Below, piece by piece: positions 52,726 through 61,301 of a stretch of 64,000 nt of DNA. Under the pieces are notes generated by a model. The model saw only the letters and a list, made by a program, of their open reading frames with translations, was not told the DNA's origin and did not search any database. Source of the stretch: Oleiagrimonas sp. C23AA (lineage in GTDB: Bacteria > Pseudomonadota > Gammaproteobacteria > Xanthomonadales > Rhodanobacteraceae); assembly GCF_011759385.1 (NCBI RefSeq), contig NZ_JAARLY010000006.1:233372-297371 (forward strand). Reading direction: 5' to 3'. Numbering within the stretch: position 1 is the stretch's first letter; the number at the start of each line of letters is the position of its first letter. The position numbers and the translations under genes are program-made.

Positions 52726-52938
52726 CAGCAGCCCCAGGGCCAGGCCAAGCGACAGCCAGATCACCGGACCTTGCGTCATCCACACCGCAGCGCTGCGCAC
52801 ATGGCAGGGCACGCTGGCGCCGTGCGTGAAGCAGTGCTGGGTGAAGCGTGCATTCTCGATCCAGCCGGTGCGCAGCCAGACCAGGGCACCGGTCCAGGCG
52901 GCCAGCCCCAGCCACGGCCACAACCGGCGCGCGCGCAT
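52561..52938 (-). CDS. Small hydrophobic membrane protein, unknown function
   Basis: A 125-residue protein with about four hydrophobic segments (LWPWLGLAAWTGALVWLRTG, GPVIWLSLGLALGLLLW, ASVAWLAAVSGVMAMVLYH, GAVAVLLGVLGLA). Cys residues lie in a loop (TQHCFTHGASVPCHV). I do not recognise the family. Its ATG shares a base with the stop of the upstream EEP gene (TGATG), supporting a real, coupled gene. Its 3' half overlaps the tail of the convergent GH17 gene. Confidence 0.65.
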   Translation of the reverse strand: MRARRLWPWLGLAAWTGALVWLRTGWIENARFTQHCFTHGASVPCHVRSAAVWMTQGPVIWLSLGLALGLLLWRRASVAWLAAVSGVMAMVLYHAEPGAVAVLLGVLGLARCQVGAVAGAPRADH

Positions 52939-53714
52939 CAGTGCGCGAACAGCCGCACGGGAATCCGGACTTCGGCCGCCAGCGGCAGATGGTCGGAGAA
53001 CGCCTCAGCCAGCGTCCATTGCCGCAGCACCTGGATATCGGCCGAGGTGAAGATGTGGTCGATGGCACGCTGCGGACGCCAGCTGGGGAACGTCGGTACC
53101 GGTTCGGCCGGCGGCGTCAGTGAGGTACGCGCGAACAGGCGCTTGAGCTCGGGGCTGGTGATCTCGGTGTTCAGGTCGCCCATCAGCACCGCATGCGGAT
53201 GCTCGCTGAGCAGCTCGCCGATGAAGCCCAGCTGGCGATCACGCGCCGCCGGCCCCAGCGACAGGTGCGCCACGGCCACCACCAGCGCCTCGCGGCCCTT
53301 GCCGAAGCGCGCCAGCATCACGCCGCGCCCGGGAATGCGCCCGGGCAGCGGGTAGTCCAGCACCTCGGTCGGCTCGTGGCGACTGATCAGGCCATTGGAC
53401 GAATGCGCCAGACGCGCCACCGGGCGGTTGGGCTGATGGCTCCAGTACGGCATGCCGGCGGCATCGGCCAGGTACTGGGTCTGGTTGCGAAAGCCCGAGC
53501 GCAGGCTACCGGCATCAGCCTCCTGCAGGCCGACCACATCGAAGGCCGACAGCTCGCTGGCCAGCTTGTCCAGATTGGCCTGTTTGGCACGAGTGGGCAG
53601 CACACTGGCCCAGCTGCGCGTGATGTACTGGCGGTAGCGCTGCACACTGGCGCCGGCCAGGATGTTGCAGCTGAGCAGCTTCAGCGTGGTTTGCAGATCG
53701 TCCGTGTCGGTCAT
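52938..53714 (-). CDS. Endonuclease/exonuclease/phosphatase family protein
   Basis: A 258-residue EEP-fold hydrolase. Catalytic motifs in order: LSCNILAG (metal Asn), VVGLQEADAG (metal Glu), VVAVAHLSLGPAARDRQ, LMGDLNTE (Asp and Asn), and AIDHIF with FSDHLPL (general-base His region). There is no signal peptide, so it is probably cytoplasmic. The substrate could be nucleic acid, a phospholipid or an inositol phosphate; sequence does not decide. It belongs to the leftward cytochrome c4-dsbA operon. Confidence 0.88.
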   Translation of the reverse strand: MTDTDDLQTTLKLLSCNILAGASVQRYRQYITRSWASVLPTRAKQANLDKLASELSAFDVVGLQEADAGSLRSGFRNQTQYLADAAGMPYWSHQPNRPVARLAHSSNGLISRHEPTEVLDYPLPGRIPGRGVMLARFGKGREALVVAVAHLSLGPAARDRQLGFIGELLSEHPHAVLMGDLNTEITSPELKRLFARTSLTPPAEPVPTFPSWRPQRAIDHIFTSADIQVLRQWTLAEAFSDHLPLAAEVRIPVRLFAH

Positions 53715-53738
53715 GAGGCAGTGTATGGCAAAGGGAAG

Positions 53739-53766
53739 CGCCGGTACCCGCAGCGGGGCACCGGCG
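53739..53766 (-). repeat. Hairpin between the dsbA-like gene and the EEP gene
   Basis: CGCCGGT (53739-53745) and ACCGGCG (53760-53766) pair perfectly in the short gap between two genes of the leftward operon. The T-run beyond it is poor, so it may be an mRNA processing or partial termination point. Confidence 0.4.
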
Positions 53767-53773
53767 ATGCCTA

Positions 53774-54409
53774 TTAGCCTCCGGCCTTGGCCTTGAGTTC
53801 ACGCTGAATCAGCCAGCGCGTGAGCTTGAGCAGGTCGTCCGGTTCCAGCGCGGCGGTGCGGTATTTGCCGTTGATGATCATCGTCGGCGTGCCGTTGACC
53901 CCCCAGTCGCGCACCAGCTTGTCGTCGCGCTTGAGCAGGGCATCGGTGCGCACCGAGTTGGCCGCGGCCATGAATTTGGCGCGATCGACGCCTTCGCGGG
54001 CGTAGAAATCGGCCAGATCATCCAGCGAGTTGAGCGGATAATGCTGGTCGAATTTGGCGTGGAAGAGCGCCATGTGCGTCTTGTCCAGCACCCCCAGCTC
54101 CCTGGCGGCATAGAAGGCGCGCGCATAGGGTTCCCACGCCGGGCTGAAGTTGGCCGGCACAAAGTGGAAGCTCACGCCCTTGGGCAGCGACTTGCGCAGC
54201 TTTTCCACATCCGGCGCGAACATGTCGCAGTGGATGCAGCCATAGGAAAACACTTCCACCACCTCGACCTTGCCCTTGGGCGAGACACGTTCGGGGTGGT
54301 CGATCTTGAAGTACTGCTGGCCTTGCGTGTACGGGGCGTTGCTGTCGGCGGCGGCGCAGGCGCTGGTCGCTACCAGGCACAGCATCAGCAGGGCAATGCG
54401 CTTGAACAT
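53774..54409 (-). CDS. DsbA-family thiol:disulfide interchange protein (CIHC)
   Basis: A 211-residue periplasmic oxidoreductase. A signal peptide (IALLMLCLVATSACAAA) is followed by a thioredoxin domain with active site Cys58-Ile-His-Cys61 in VFSYGCIHCDMF. The inserted helical domain contains AFYAARELGVLDKTHMALF, and the cis-Pro motif is GVNGTPTMII. It introduces disulfides into exported proteins. It is the second of two tandem DsbA-like genes, 31 bases after the first. The start is set by the family N-terminus; AAGGAG lies eleven bases upstream. Confidence 0.92.
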   Translation of the reverse strand: MFKRIALLMLCLVATSACAAADSNAPYTQGQQYFKIDHPERVSPKGKVEVVEVFSYGCIHCDMFAPDVEKLRKSLPKGVSFHFVPANFSPAWEPYARAFYAARELGVLDKTHMALFHAKFDQHYPLNSLDDLADFYAREGVDRAKFMAAANSVRTDALLKRDDKLVRDWGVNGTPTMIINGKYRTAALEPDDLLKLTRWLIQRELKAKAGG

Positions 54410-54440
54410 GTGAATACGAACTCCTTTGCGGCGGCTGACC

Positions 54441-55349
54441 TTACTGGCCGGCCGCCTCCTTGCGAACCAGGTACTGGGCCAGTTCGACGGCCTGGGCATA
54501 ACCGCCAGCGCTCTGGATGTCGAAGCGGTATTTGCCGTCGACAATAAAGCTTGGCGTACCCTGGACACCGTAGGCCTTCACCAGTTCATCGGCGCGCTTC
54601 ATTTTCAGGTTCACGCTGAAGGAGTTGGCGACCCCCACGAAGTCGCTCTTCTTGATGCCGTACTTGGTGTAGAAGGTGGCGATCTTGTTGATGTCCGGCC
54701 ACTCGGACTTGGGCTTCAGGGTGCCGGTGGCCAGGTTGTACGAGCCGACCGAACCATCTTTCCAGATCGCATCGAACATCGCATCGTAGGTCTTGTCGGC
54801 CACGCCCAGCGCCTTGGCCGCATAGTAGGCGCGCTGATAGACCGGCCAGTTCTCGTCGGGGCGGAAGGCGGCCGGCAGGTAGGTCATCACCGCGCCGTCG
54901 GGCAGGCTCTTGGCCATCTGGTCGACCGTCGAGTGCGCGTGGTAGCAGGCCGGGCAACCGTAGGAGAACACCTCGGTGACGTTGATCTTGCCCTGCTCGA
55001 TGACCGGCTGCTGCGGCTGGATCAGATAGTAGTTGGTGCCCTCTACCCACTTGCCGTTGTCGTGGAACGGCTGGGCGGGCTTTTTCGGTGCCGGCGACGT
55101 GCTGGCCTGGGCATCGTTCTGGGCCGCGCTGGCCGAGGAGCTGTCAGTGGCCGGCGCGCTGTTGGTACTGGCCGTGCTGGCACTGGCCGGTGCCTTGGCG
55201 GCGCTGCTGGCCGGCGCCGGCGTGGCCGCGGCTTGCTGGGTGGTGGTGGCCGGCGTGGCCGGTGCGCTGGTGTCGGACGAATCGCCCTGATGTGAGCTGC
55301 AAGCGGCCAGGGCCACGGCGGCCAGCAGGACAGGGAGGCGTTTGAACAT
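54441..55349 (-). CDS. DsbA-family lipoprotein with long Ala/Ser/Thr/Pro linker (CPAC)
   Basis: A 302-residue paralogue of its neighbour. The lipobox LAAC (Cys17) predicts lipid anchoring. Residues 18-93 are an almost pure Ala/Ser/Thr/Pro linker that would reach from the membrane. The DsbA domain follows, with Cys132-Pro-Ala-Cys135 (VFSYGCPACYHAHS) and cis-Pro in GVQGTPSFIV. The active-site dipeptide differs from the neighbour (Pro-Ala versus Ile-His), so redox potential and partners probably differ. It lies between cytochrome c4 and the other DsbA gene. Confidence 0.92.
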   Translation of the reverse strand: MFKRLPVLLAAVALAACSSHQGDSSDTSAPATPATTTQQAAATPAPASSAAKAPASASTASTNSAPATDSSSASAAQNDAQASTSPAPKKPAQPFHDNGKWVEGTNYYLIQPQQPVIEQGKINVTEVFSYGCPACYHAHSTVDQMAKSLPDGAVMTYLPAAFRPDENWPVYQRAYYAAKALGVADKTYDAMFDAIWKDGSVGSYNLATGTLKPKSEWPDINKIATFYTKYGIKKSDFVGVANSFSVNLKMKRADELVKAYGVQGTPSFIVDGKYRFDIQSAGGYAQAVELAQYLVRKEAAGQ

Positions 55350-55395
55350 GGGTCAACCTAAGAGTCGTGCAATGGGGAAGGGAAGGCAGGCGGCC

Positions 55396-56205
55396 TCAGG
55401 GCGCCGCGCTGCCGGTGGTTTCATTGGGCGCCGGGCCGTGCAGGCCCTCGACATAGCTGGACACGGCGGCGATTTCCTCGGCGCTCAGGCGCTGCGCAAT
55501 CGCCGGCATGATCTTGGCGTGGGCATCGCTGCCCCAGCTGGTGCCATCGTGCCATGCCTTGAGCGTCGCCTGGATATAGTCCGCGTGCTGGCCGGCCAGC
55601 TGCGGGTAGGGCGCGCCAGGGTTGCCGCGTCCGTCCGGACCGTGGCAGGCCATGCAGGCCGGCACATCCTTGCTGGCATCACCCTGGCGATAAAGCGTCT
55701 CGCCGGCCTTAACCAGTTTCTCGTCGGCCACGCCCGGGCGTGAGGTCTGGCTGGCGAAATAGGCGCCCACATCGTGCATGTCCTGCTCGGACAACTGCGC
55801 GGCAAAGCCCAGCATGATCGGATTCTGTCGTACGCCGTGCTTGAAATTCTCAAGCTGGTTGACGATGTAGTGCTCGCTCTGTCCGGCCAGCTTGGGGTAC
55901 TGGGCATCGGTGGAGTTGCCGTCCGGGCCGTGGCAGGCGCCGCAGACGGCGGCCTTGGCCTGGCCCTTGGCAATGTTGCCGGAAAGCTCGCCAGCGGCAT
56001 GCGCCGGTGCCTTGGGGGCGTCCTTGATGGGCCCGGCCGCATTCTGTGCGGTGCCCAGCGCAGACGCGGTAGGGCTGGCCGCAGCCGCGCTGCTGGCGGT
56101 GGTGGCGGGTGTCCCCTTGCTGGTCCCTGGGGTGTCCTGCGCCATGGTCGTGCTGCTGGCGCCGAGGCTGGCTACGGCAAGGGCTACGAACCACGAAACA
56201 CGCAT
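55396..56205 (-). CDS. Cytochrome c4-type diheme protein
   Basis: A 269-residue periplasmic diheme cytochrome that carries electrons to terminal oxidases. The signal peptide is SWFVALAVASLGASSTTMA. An Ala/Thr/Ser/Pro-rich stretch (23-75) precedes two similar cytochrome domains with heme motifs CGACH and CMACH. Each is followed by YPKLAGQ or YPQLAGQ and a Met ligand region (PIMLGFAAQLSEQDM, KIMPAIAQRLSAEEI). Full-length c4 is normally about 200 residues; the extra length is the N-terminal linker. GGAG precedes the ATG. It heads the leftward operon. Confidence 0.93.
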   Translation of the reverse strand: MRVSWFVALAVASLGASSTTMAQDTPGTSKGTPATTASSAAAASPTASALGTAQNAAGPIKDAPKAPAHAAGELSGNIAKGQAKAAVCGACHGPDGNSTDAQYPKLAGQSEHYIVNQLENFKHGVRQNPIMLGFAAQLSEQDMHDVGAYFASQTSRPGVADEKLVKAGETLYRQGDASKDVPACMACHGPDGRGNPGAPYPQLAGQHADYIQATLKAWHDGTSWGSDAHAKIMPAIAQRLSAEEIAAVSSYVEGLHGPAPNETTGSAAP

Positions 56206-56255
56206 AGATACTCTCCGAGTCAGGTTGCTACGGCCGAGCTATCGCAATCGATCGA

Positions 56256-56283
56256 TTATTACCACGCTCAGGAACACGGTCAA
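56256..56283 (-). promoter_or_regulatory. Candidate sigma-70 promoter of the cytochrome c4-dsbA operon
   Basis: On the bottom strand TTGACC (56283-56278) and TAATAA (56261-56256) are spaced by 16 bases. The box lies about 50 bases before the c4 ATG, in the divergent region with engB. Confidence 0.55.
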
Positions 56284-56474
56284 ACCGGCGGCGGGCGTGG
56301 CTTCCCCTGGTGCCATGGCAGGGTGCCACGGCGATGGCGGCGCGCCTAGTCGTGCGACCCGATGACGCACGCGGCGGCTGCAGCGGCGCGCCGGCTCGGC
56401 CATACTTGGCACCTTCACCGATCAGGTCGCGCGGCCCAGCGCCGTGGCGACCGTGTCCAAGGTAGCCAATTTCA

Positions 56475-57092
56475 ATGAGTGCCAATCCCCTGCAGCGGGC
56501 CGAGTTCGTGCTGGCCGCGCATCGCATCCACCAGTTGCCGGACGATGTCGGCGCCGAAGTGGCCTTCGCCGGGCGTTCCAACGCCGGCAAGTCCAGCGCC
56601 CTGAATACGCTGACCGGGCGCAACGGCCTGGCGCGCACCTCCAAGACGCCGGGCCGCACCCAGCTGATGGTGGCGTTCGAGCTCGATGAGAGCACGCGCC
56701 TGATCGATCTGCCCGGCTACGGTTACGCCAAGGTGCCCGAAGCGATGCGCGAGCATTGGCGCCACGAGATCGACGCCTATCTGCATCGCCGGCGCAGCCT
56801 GCGCGGGGTGGTGCTTCTGGCCGATATCCGCCACGAGCTGAAAGAGTTCGATCGCACGATGCTGACCTTCTGCCACGAGATCGGTCTGCCGTGCCACCTG
56901 TTGCTGACCAAGTCGGACAAGCTGTCGCGCGGCGCGGTGGCCAAGTCGGTGGAGGCAGTGCGCAAGCTGGCCCGTCAGCAGGGCTGGAGCGCCACCATGC
57001 AGGCGTTTTCCTCGCACGATGGCACCGGCGTGGAAAGCGCGCGCGAAACCGTGCTGGGTCTGCTCGCTGGCGAGCCGCGTCCGGCGCTGTGA
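56475..57092 (+). CDS. engB: Ribosome biogenesis GTPase EngB/YsxC
   Basis: A 205-residue GTPase needed for 50S assembly. Motifs are G1 GRSNAGKS (33-40), the switch region RTSKTPGRTQ, G3 DLPGYGYAK, and G4 TKSD, with the family segment ELDESTRLIDLPG. Full family length. It is divergent from cytochrome c4, a pairing seen in other xanthomonads. Confidence 0.95.
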   Translation: MSANPLQRAEFVLAAHRIHQLPDDVGAEVAFAGRSNAGKSSALNTLTGRNGLARTSKTPGRTQLMVAFELDESTRLIDLPGYGYAKVPEAMREHWRHEIDAYLHRRRSLRGVVLLADIRHELKEFDRTMLTFCHEIGLPCHLLLTKSDKLSRGAVAKSVEAVRKLARQQGWSATMQAFSSHDGTGVESARETVLGLLAGEPRPAL

Positions 57093-57119
57093 AGCGGTGT
57101 CCGGCCGGACGCCCCGAGC

Positions 57120-57611
57120 TTAGCCGTCGATAGCGGCCAGGAAGGCGCCGCAAAGCGCCTCCATGCCCAGGCGGTCGTCCTCGTCGAAGCGGTTGGGCAG
57201 TGGGCTGTCCACATCCCACACGCCCAGCAGCTGGCCATCGGCGCGGCGCAGCGGCACCACGATTTCCGAACGCGAGGCCGCATCGCAGGCAATGTGGCCG
57301 GCGAAGGCGTGCACGTCGGCCACCAGCTGTGTCGCGCCGCTTTCGGCGGCGGTGCCGCATACGCCACGGCCCAGCGGAATGCGAACGCAGGCCGGTTTGC
57401 CCTGGAACGGGCCGACCACCAGCTCGGTGCCGTCGTAGAAATAGAAGCCGGCCCAGTTGATGTCGGGCACTTGCCCAAACACCAGCGCGGCGAAGTTGGC
57501 GGCATTGGCGATCAGGTTCGGCTCGTCCTGCATCAGGCCTCGCGCCTGCAGCAGCAGCTCTTCATACAGCTCGGCCTTGCTGGCCGCGGCGATGGGCGTG
57601 TGATCGAACAT
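57120..57611 (-). CDS. Free methionine-(R)-sulfoxide reductase (GAF domain)
   Basis: A 163-residue single GAF domain protein. The three Cys of fRMsr enzymes are present with the spacing of E. coli YebR: Cys75 (GKPACVRI), Cys85 (GRGVCGTA) and Cys109 (GHIACDAASRSEIVVP). It reduces free methionine-R-sulfoxide using thioredoxin. The ATG at 57611 gives the family N-terminus. It is convergent with engB and divergent from bioD. Confidence 0.93.
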   Translation of the reverse strand: MFDHTPIAAASKAELYEELLLQARGLMQDEPNLIANAANFAALVFGQVPDINWAGFYFYDGTELVVGPFQGKPACVRIPLGRGVCGTAAESGATQLVADVHAFAGHIACDAASRSEIVVPLRRADGQLLGVWDVDSPLPNRFDEDDRLGMEALCGAFLAAIDG

Positions 57612-57724
57612 GGCGGTGTCTTCGGGCTGGGGTGGGACGGCAAGGCCCGGTATTATCGCGCGTTTGATCCGTTTTGCGTGGGACAGTACATGAGCGATCG
57701 GCATGACCATCCGGAGCACGGCGC

Positions 57725-58420
57725 ATGAGCGCGCCGTGCGTTTTCATCGCCGGCACGGATACCGGCATCGGCAAGACCCACGCCAGCGTCACATTGATGT
57801 ACGCGCTGCGCGAACACGGCCTGCGTGTGGCAGGCATGAAGCCGGTGGCCAGTGGCTGCGATGAGACCGCCGATGGTCGTCGCAATGCCGATGCCCTGGC
57901 GTTGCAGGCAGCCGGCTCGCCGATGCCGGCCTACGCCAAGGTGAATCCGGTGGCGCTGCGCGCGCCGGTGTCGCCGCACCTGGCCGCCGAGGAAGAAGGC
58001 GTCGTCATCGACCTGGAGGCGCTGTATGCCGGCTACCAGGAACTGACCAGCCGCTATGAAAGCGTGGTGGTCGAGGGCGTCGGGGGCTGGATGGTGCCGC
58101 TGGGCGATGAGCTGATGGCCGGCGAACTGGCGCGTCGCTTCGAGCTGCCGGTGATTCTGGTGGTGGGCCTGCGCCTGGGCTGCCTCAACCACGCCCTGCT
58201 CAGCGCGCGCGCGATCCAGGCCGACGGCGCCCGCCTGCTGGGCTGGGTCGGCAACCGCATCGATCCGCACATGGACATGGTCGACGCCAACGTGCGCACC
58301 CTGCAGCGGATGATGCCGGTGCCGTGCCTGGGCGAACTGCCGCACGGGGAGTCGCCGCTCAGTGCCGCCCGTCACATCAGCGCCGCCGCCGAGGCGGTGA
58401 TCGCCGCTGCCAAGGCTTGA
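57725..58420 (+). CDS. bioD: Dethiobiotin synthase
   Basis: A 231-residue BioD, the ATP-dependent ring closure of diaminopelargonate to dethiobiotin. The P-loop FIAGTDTGIGKTHAS, the substrate Lys/Ser region GMKPVASGCDET, RAPVSPHLAAEEEG, and VEGVGGWMVPLGD are all diagnostic. CGGAG lies nine bases before the ATG. Other bio genes are not adjacent. Confidence 0.95.
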   Translation: MSAPCVFIAGTDTGIGKTHASVTLMYALREHGLRVAGMKPVASGCDETADGRRNADALALQAAGSPMPAYAKVNPVALRAPVSPHLAAEEEGVVIDLEALYAGYQELTSRYESVVVEGVGGWMVPLGDELMAGELARRFELPVILVVGLRLGCLNHALLSARAIQADGARLLGWVGNRIDPHMDMVDANVRTLQRMMPVPCLGELPHGESPLSAARHISAAAEAVIAAAKA

Positions 58421-58483
58421 GCTCGCTTTAAGCCGGGGCGCGCTAAGCTGCGCGCCTTGGCTATGAGAAAAGGAATCGGGCCC

Positions 58484-58834
58484 ATGAGTACCCGTCAGCG
58501 CTACTACCTGAGCATTGATGATCTGGCCGCCGCGCGCGGCGAGGACGCTGAGCTGGCGTTCGATGGCAAGAGCCCGCAGGCACTGGGCCAGGCCGTGCAG
58601 TCGGCGTTGCAAAGCGATGCCCTGTTCGAGCGCTGGCGTGCCAAGCAGCCCGAGCCCGATGAAGTGGACCCGGCGTTGGCGCCGGTCGATCCGCAGGCCC
58701 AGGCGCAAGCCAGCCAGGCCGATCTCAAGGTCGACCTGACCGTGACCACCACGCTGCCCATGCGCGTGCTCAAGCATCGCTTGGGGCTGTTGCTGGGCCC
58801 GCACTGGCGCCTGCACGACGTGCGCACGGCCTGA
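58484..58834 (+). CDS. Hypothetical protein conserved in xanthomonads
   Basis: A 116-residue soluble protein starting MSTRQRYYLSIDDLAAARG. The middle is acidic and rich in Pro, Ala and Gln (EPDEVDPALAPVDPQAQAQAS). The C-terminus MRVLKHRLGLLLGPHWRLHDV is basic and amphipathic. I do not recognise a domain. AAGGA lies nine bases before the chosen ATG; in-frame ATGs at 58457 and 58463 are weaker. It follows bioD by about 60 bases. Confidence 0.6.
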   Translation: MSTRQRYYLSIDDLAAARGEDAELAFDGKSPQALGQAVQSALQSDALFERWRAKQPEPDEVDPALAPVDPQAQAQASQADLKVDLTVTTTLPMRVLKHRLGLLLGPHWRLHDVRTA

Positions 58835-58985
58835 TTTCTCACCCCGCACGCTCACCCCTGCCGAAAGTCATGGTCGCTTGGCCGTGACGCCCGGCGGCGG
58901 GTAAAGTGATTTTTTCGCGTTCAACGTTTCGACGGCGCGGCGCATAAGGCGCTGCGCCACCACCACACGAAGGGGACATTCCGCG

Positions 58986-61178
58986 ATGTACCGGATCCGC
59001 ACGCTTTCCATGGCGGTGGCCGCCACTTTTGCCCTGGCTGCCTGCTCGCACTCCTCGCCGGAGAACAAGTCCGCGCCCGCCCCGCAGGCCAGCGCACCGG
59101 CCACGGCGGCCAGCAGCGCCGATGCTGCCAAGCAGGCCAACCCGTTCTTCCAGGCCAGCACGCTGCCGTTCCACGCGCCGCCGTTCGACCGCATCAAGGA
59201 CAGCGACTTCCAGCCGGCCATCGAGAAGGGCATGGCCGAGCAGATGGACGAGGTCAACAAGATCGCCAACAACCCGGCTGATCCCACCTTCGACAACACC
59301 ATCGTGGCGATGGAGAAGTCCGGCCAGCTGCTTAACCGTGTGTCGATGGTGTTCGATGCGCTGACCAGCGCCAACACCGATGACACGCTGCAGAAGGTGC
59401 AGGAAGAGGAAGCGCCCAAGCTGGCCGCCCATCACGATGCCATCTATCTGAACGCCAAGCTGTTCAACCGCGTCAAGACGCTCTACACCAAGCGTGACTC
59501 GCTCAAGCTCGACCCCGAGCAGAGCAAGCTGCTGACCGTGTACTACAACGACTTCGTGCATGCCGGCGCCAAGCTGTCCGATGCCGACAAGTCCAAGATG
59601 CGTGACATCAACAAGCAGCTGTCGACGCTGACCACGCAGTTCACCAACAAGCTGCTGGCCGGTACCAAGGCCGCCGCGCTGGTGGTGGACGACAAGTCCA
59701 AGCTGGCCGGCCTTTCCGACAACGAGATCCAGGCCGCCGCGCAGGCCGCCAAGGATCGTGGCCTGGACGGCAAGTGGGTGCTGCCGTTGCAGAACACCAC
59801 GCAGCAGCCGGCGCTGGCCGAGCTGAGCAACCGCGACGTGCGCCACGAGCTGTTCGAGCACTCCTGGACGCGCACCGAGCAGGGCGGCGCCAACGACACG
59901 CGTGACACCATCTCGCAGATCGCCAAGCTGCGTGCCGAGAAGGCGGCGCTGCTGGGTTACCCGAATTTCGCCGCGTACAAGCTGTACAACCAGATGGCCA
60001 AGACGCCCAAGACCGTCGAGGACTTCATGGACAAGCTGGTGCCGGCGGCCACCGCCAAGGCACGCGACGAGGCCAAGGAGATCCAGGCCGAGATCAACAA
60101 GAGCGGCAAGCACTTCAAGCTTCAGCCGTGGGATTGGGAGTACTACGCCGAGAAGGTGCGCAAGGCCAAGTACGACCTCAATGAAGACCAGATCAAGCCG
60201 TATTTCGAGCTCAACAACGTGCTCAAGAATGGCGTGTTCTACGCCGCGCACGAGCTGTACGGCCTGACCTTCAAGGAGCGCAAGGACATTCCGGTGTACA
60301 ACCCGGATGTGCGCGTGTTCGAGGTGTTCGACAAGGACGGCTCGCCGCTGGGCCTGTTCTATTGCGACTACTTCAAGCGCGACAACAAGGCCGGCGGCGC
60401 CTGGATGAGCAACTTCGTCGGCCAGTCCAAGCTGCTGGGCACCAAGCCGGTGATCTACAACGTGGCCAACTTCACCAAGCCGGCCCCGGGCCAGCCGGCG
60501 CTGCTGACCTTCGACGACGTGACCACCATGTTCCACGAGTTTGGTCACGCCCTGCACGGCTTCTTCGCCAGCCAGACCTACCCGACGCTGTCGGGCACCA
60601 ACGTGGCACGCGACTTTGTCGAGTTCCCGTCGCAGTTCAACGAGCACTGGGCGCTGCAGCCGCAGGTGTTCAAGCACTACGCGGTCAACTACAAGACCGG
60701 CAAGCCGATGCCGCAGGCGCTGGTCGACAAGATCAAGAAGTCGGCCAAGTTCAACCAGGGCTATGCGCTGACCGAGCTGCTGGCAGCTGCCGAGCTGGAC
60801 ATGCAGTGGCACACCATTCCGGCCGATGCGGCCAAGAAGGACGTGGACAAGTTCGAGGCCCAGGCGCTGAAGACGACGCATCTGGACCTGTCCTACGTGC
60901 CGCCGCGCTACCGTTCCAGCTACTTCCTGCACATCTGGGGCAACGGCTACGCGGCCGGTTACTACGCCTACCTGTGGACCGAGATGCTCGATGACGACGC
61001 CTACCAGTGGTTCAACGACCACGGTGGCCTGACCGCCAAGAACGGCCAGCGCTTCCGCGACATGATCCTGTCGCGCGGCAACACCGAGGACCTGGCCAAG
61101 ATGTTCAAGTCGTTCTACGGCAAGGACCCGGACATCAAGCCGATGCTGAAGAACCGCGGTCTGGTGCCCAGCAAGTAA
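58986..61178 (+). CDS. M3-family zinc metallopeptidase lipoprotein (Dcp type)
   Basis: A 730-residue peptidyl-dipeptidase. An N-terminal lipobox (FALAACSHSS) after the signal sequence indicates a lipoprotein, so this is an exported relative of cytoplasmic Dcp. A Pro/Ala linker follows. The catalytic HExxH is in MFHEFGHALHGFF, with zinc ligands His517 and His521, Glu518 as base, and the downstream Glu in the DFVEFPSQFNEHW segment of M3 enzymes. The family segment YVPPRYRSSYFLHIWGNGYAAGYYAYLW is also present. It would cleave dipeptides from oligopeptides in the periplasm. A strong terminator follows. Confidence 0.94.
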   Translation: MYRIRTLSMAVAATFALAACSHSSPENKSAPAPQASAPATAASSADAAKQANPFFQASTLPFHAPPFDRIKDSDFQPAIEKGMAEQMDEVNKIANNPADPTFDNTIVAMEKSGQLLNRVSMVFDALTSANTDDTLQKVQEEEAPKLAAHHDAIYLNAKLFNRVKTLYTKRDSLKLDPEQSKLLTVYYNDFVHAGAKLSDADKSKMRDINKQLSTLTTQFTNKLLAGTKAAALVVDDKSKLAGLSDNEIQAAAQAAKDRGLDGKWVLPLQNTTQQPALAELSNRDVRHELFEHSWTRTEQGGANDTRDTISQIAKLRAEKAALLGYPNFAAYKLYNQMAKTPKTVEDFMDKLVPAATAKARDEAKEIQAEINKSGKHFKLQPWDWEYYAEKVRKAKYDLNEDQIKPYFELNNVLKNGVFYAAHELYGLTFKERKDIPVYNPDVRVFEVFDKDGSPLGLFYCDYFKRDNKAGGAWMSNFVGQSKLLGTKPVIYNVANFTKPAPGQPALLTFDDVTTMFHEFGHALHGFFASQTYPTLSGTNVARDFVEFPSQFNEHWALQPQVFKHYAVNYKTGKPMPQALVDKIKKSAKFNQGYALTELLAAAELDMQWHTIPADAAKKDVDKFEAQALKTTHLDLSYVPPRYRSSYFLHIWGNGYAAGYYAYLWTEMLDDDAYQWFNDHGGLTAKNGQRFRDMILSRGNTEDLAKMFKSFYGKDPDIKPMLKNRGLVPSK

Positions 61179-61206
61179 GCGACTGGCCATCACCTGTGGT
61201 GACACG

Positions 61207-61238
61207 AAAAAAGGCCCGCCATTCGGCGGGCCTTTTTC
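61207..61238. terminator. Bidirectional rho-independent terminator between the M3 peptidase gene and gshA
   Basis: AAGGCCCGCC (61211-61220) and GGCGGGCCTT (61225-61234) pair perfectly with a four-base loop, flanked by A6 on the left and T5 on the right. Confidence 0.9.
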
Positions 61239-61301
61239 TTTGCCTTGGCGCACCGGCGTGGTTTACGCCACGGTGCGCCGGCATCAACGCATCGGCGTGC
61301 T

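Noticed and set aside
57690..57728. 12-codon frame (MSDRHDHPEHGA) overlapping the bioD start, as a possible leader peptide
   Set aside because: His-rich and coupled by ATGA, but no ribosome-binding site of its own or attenuator structure is visible; most likely chance.
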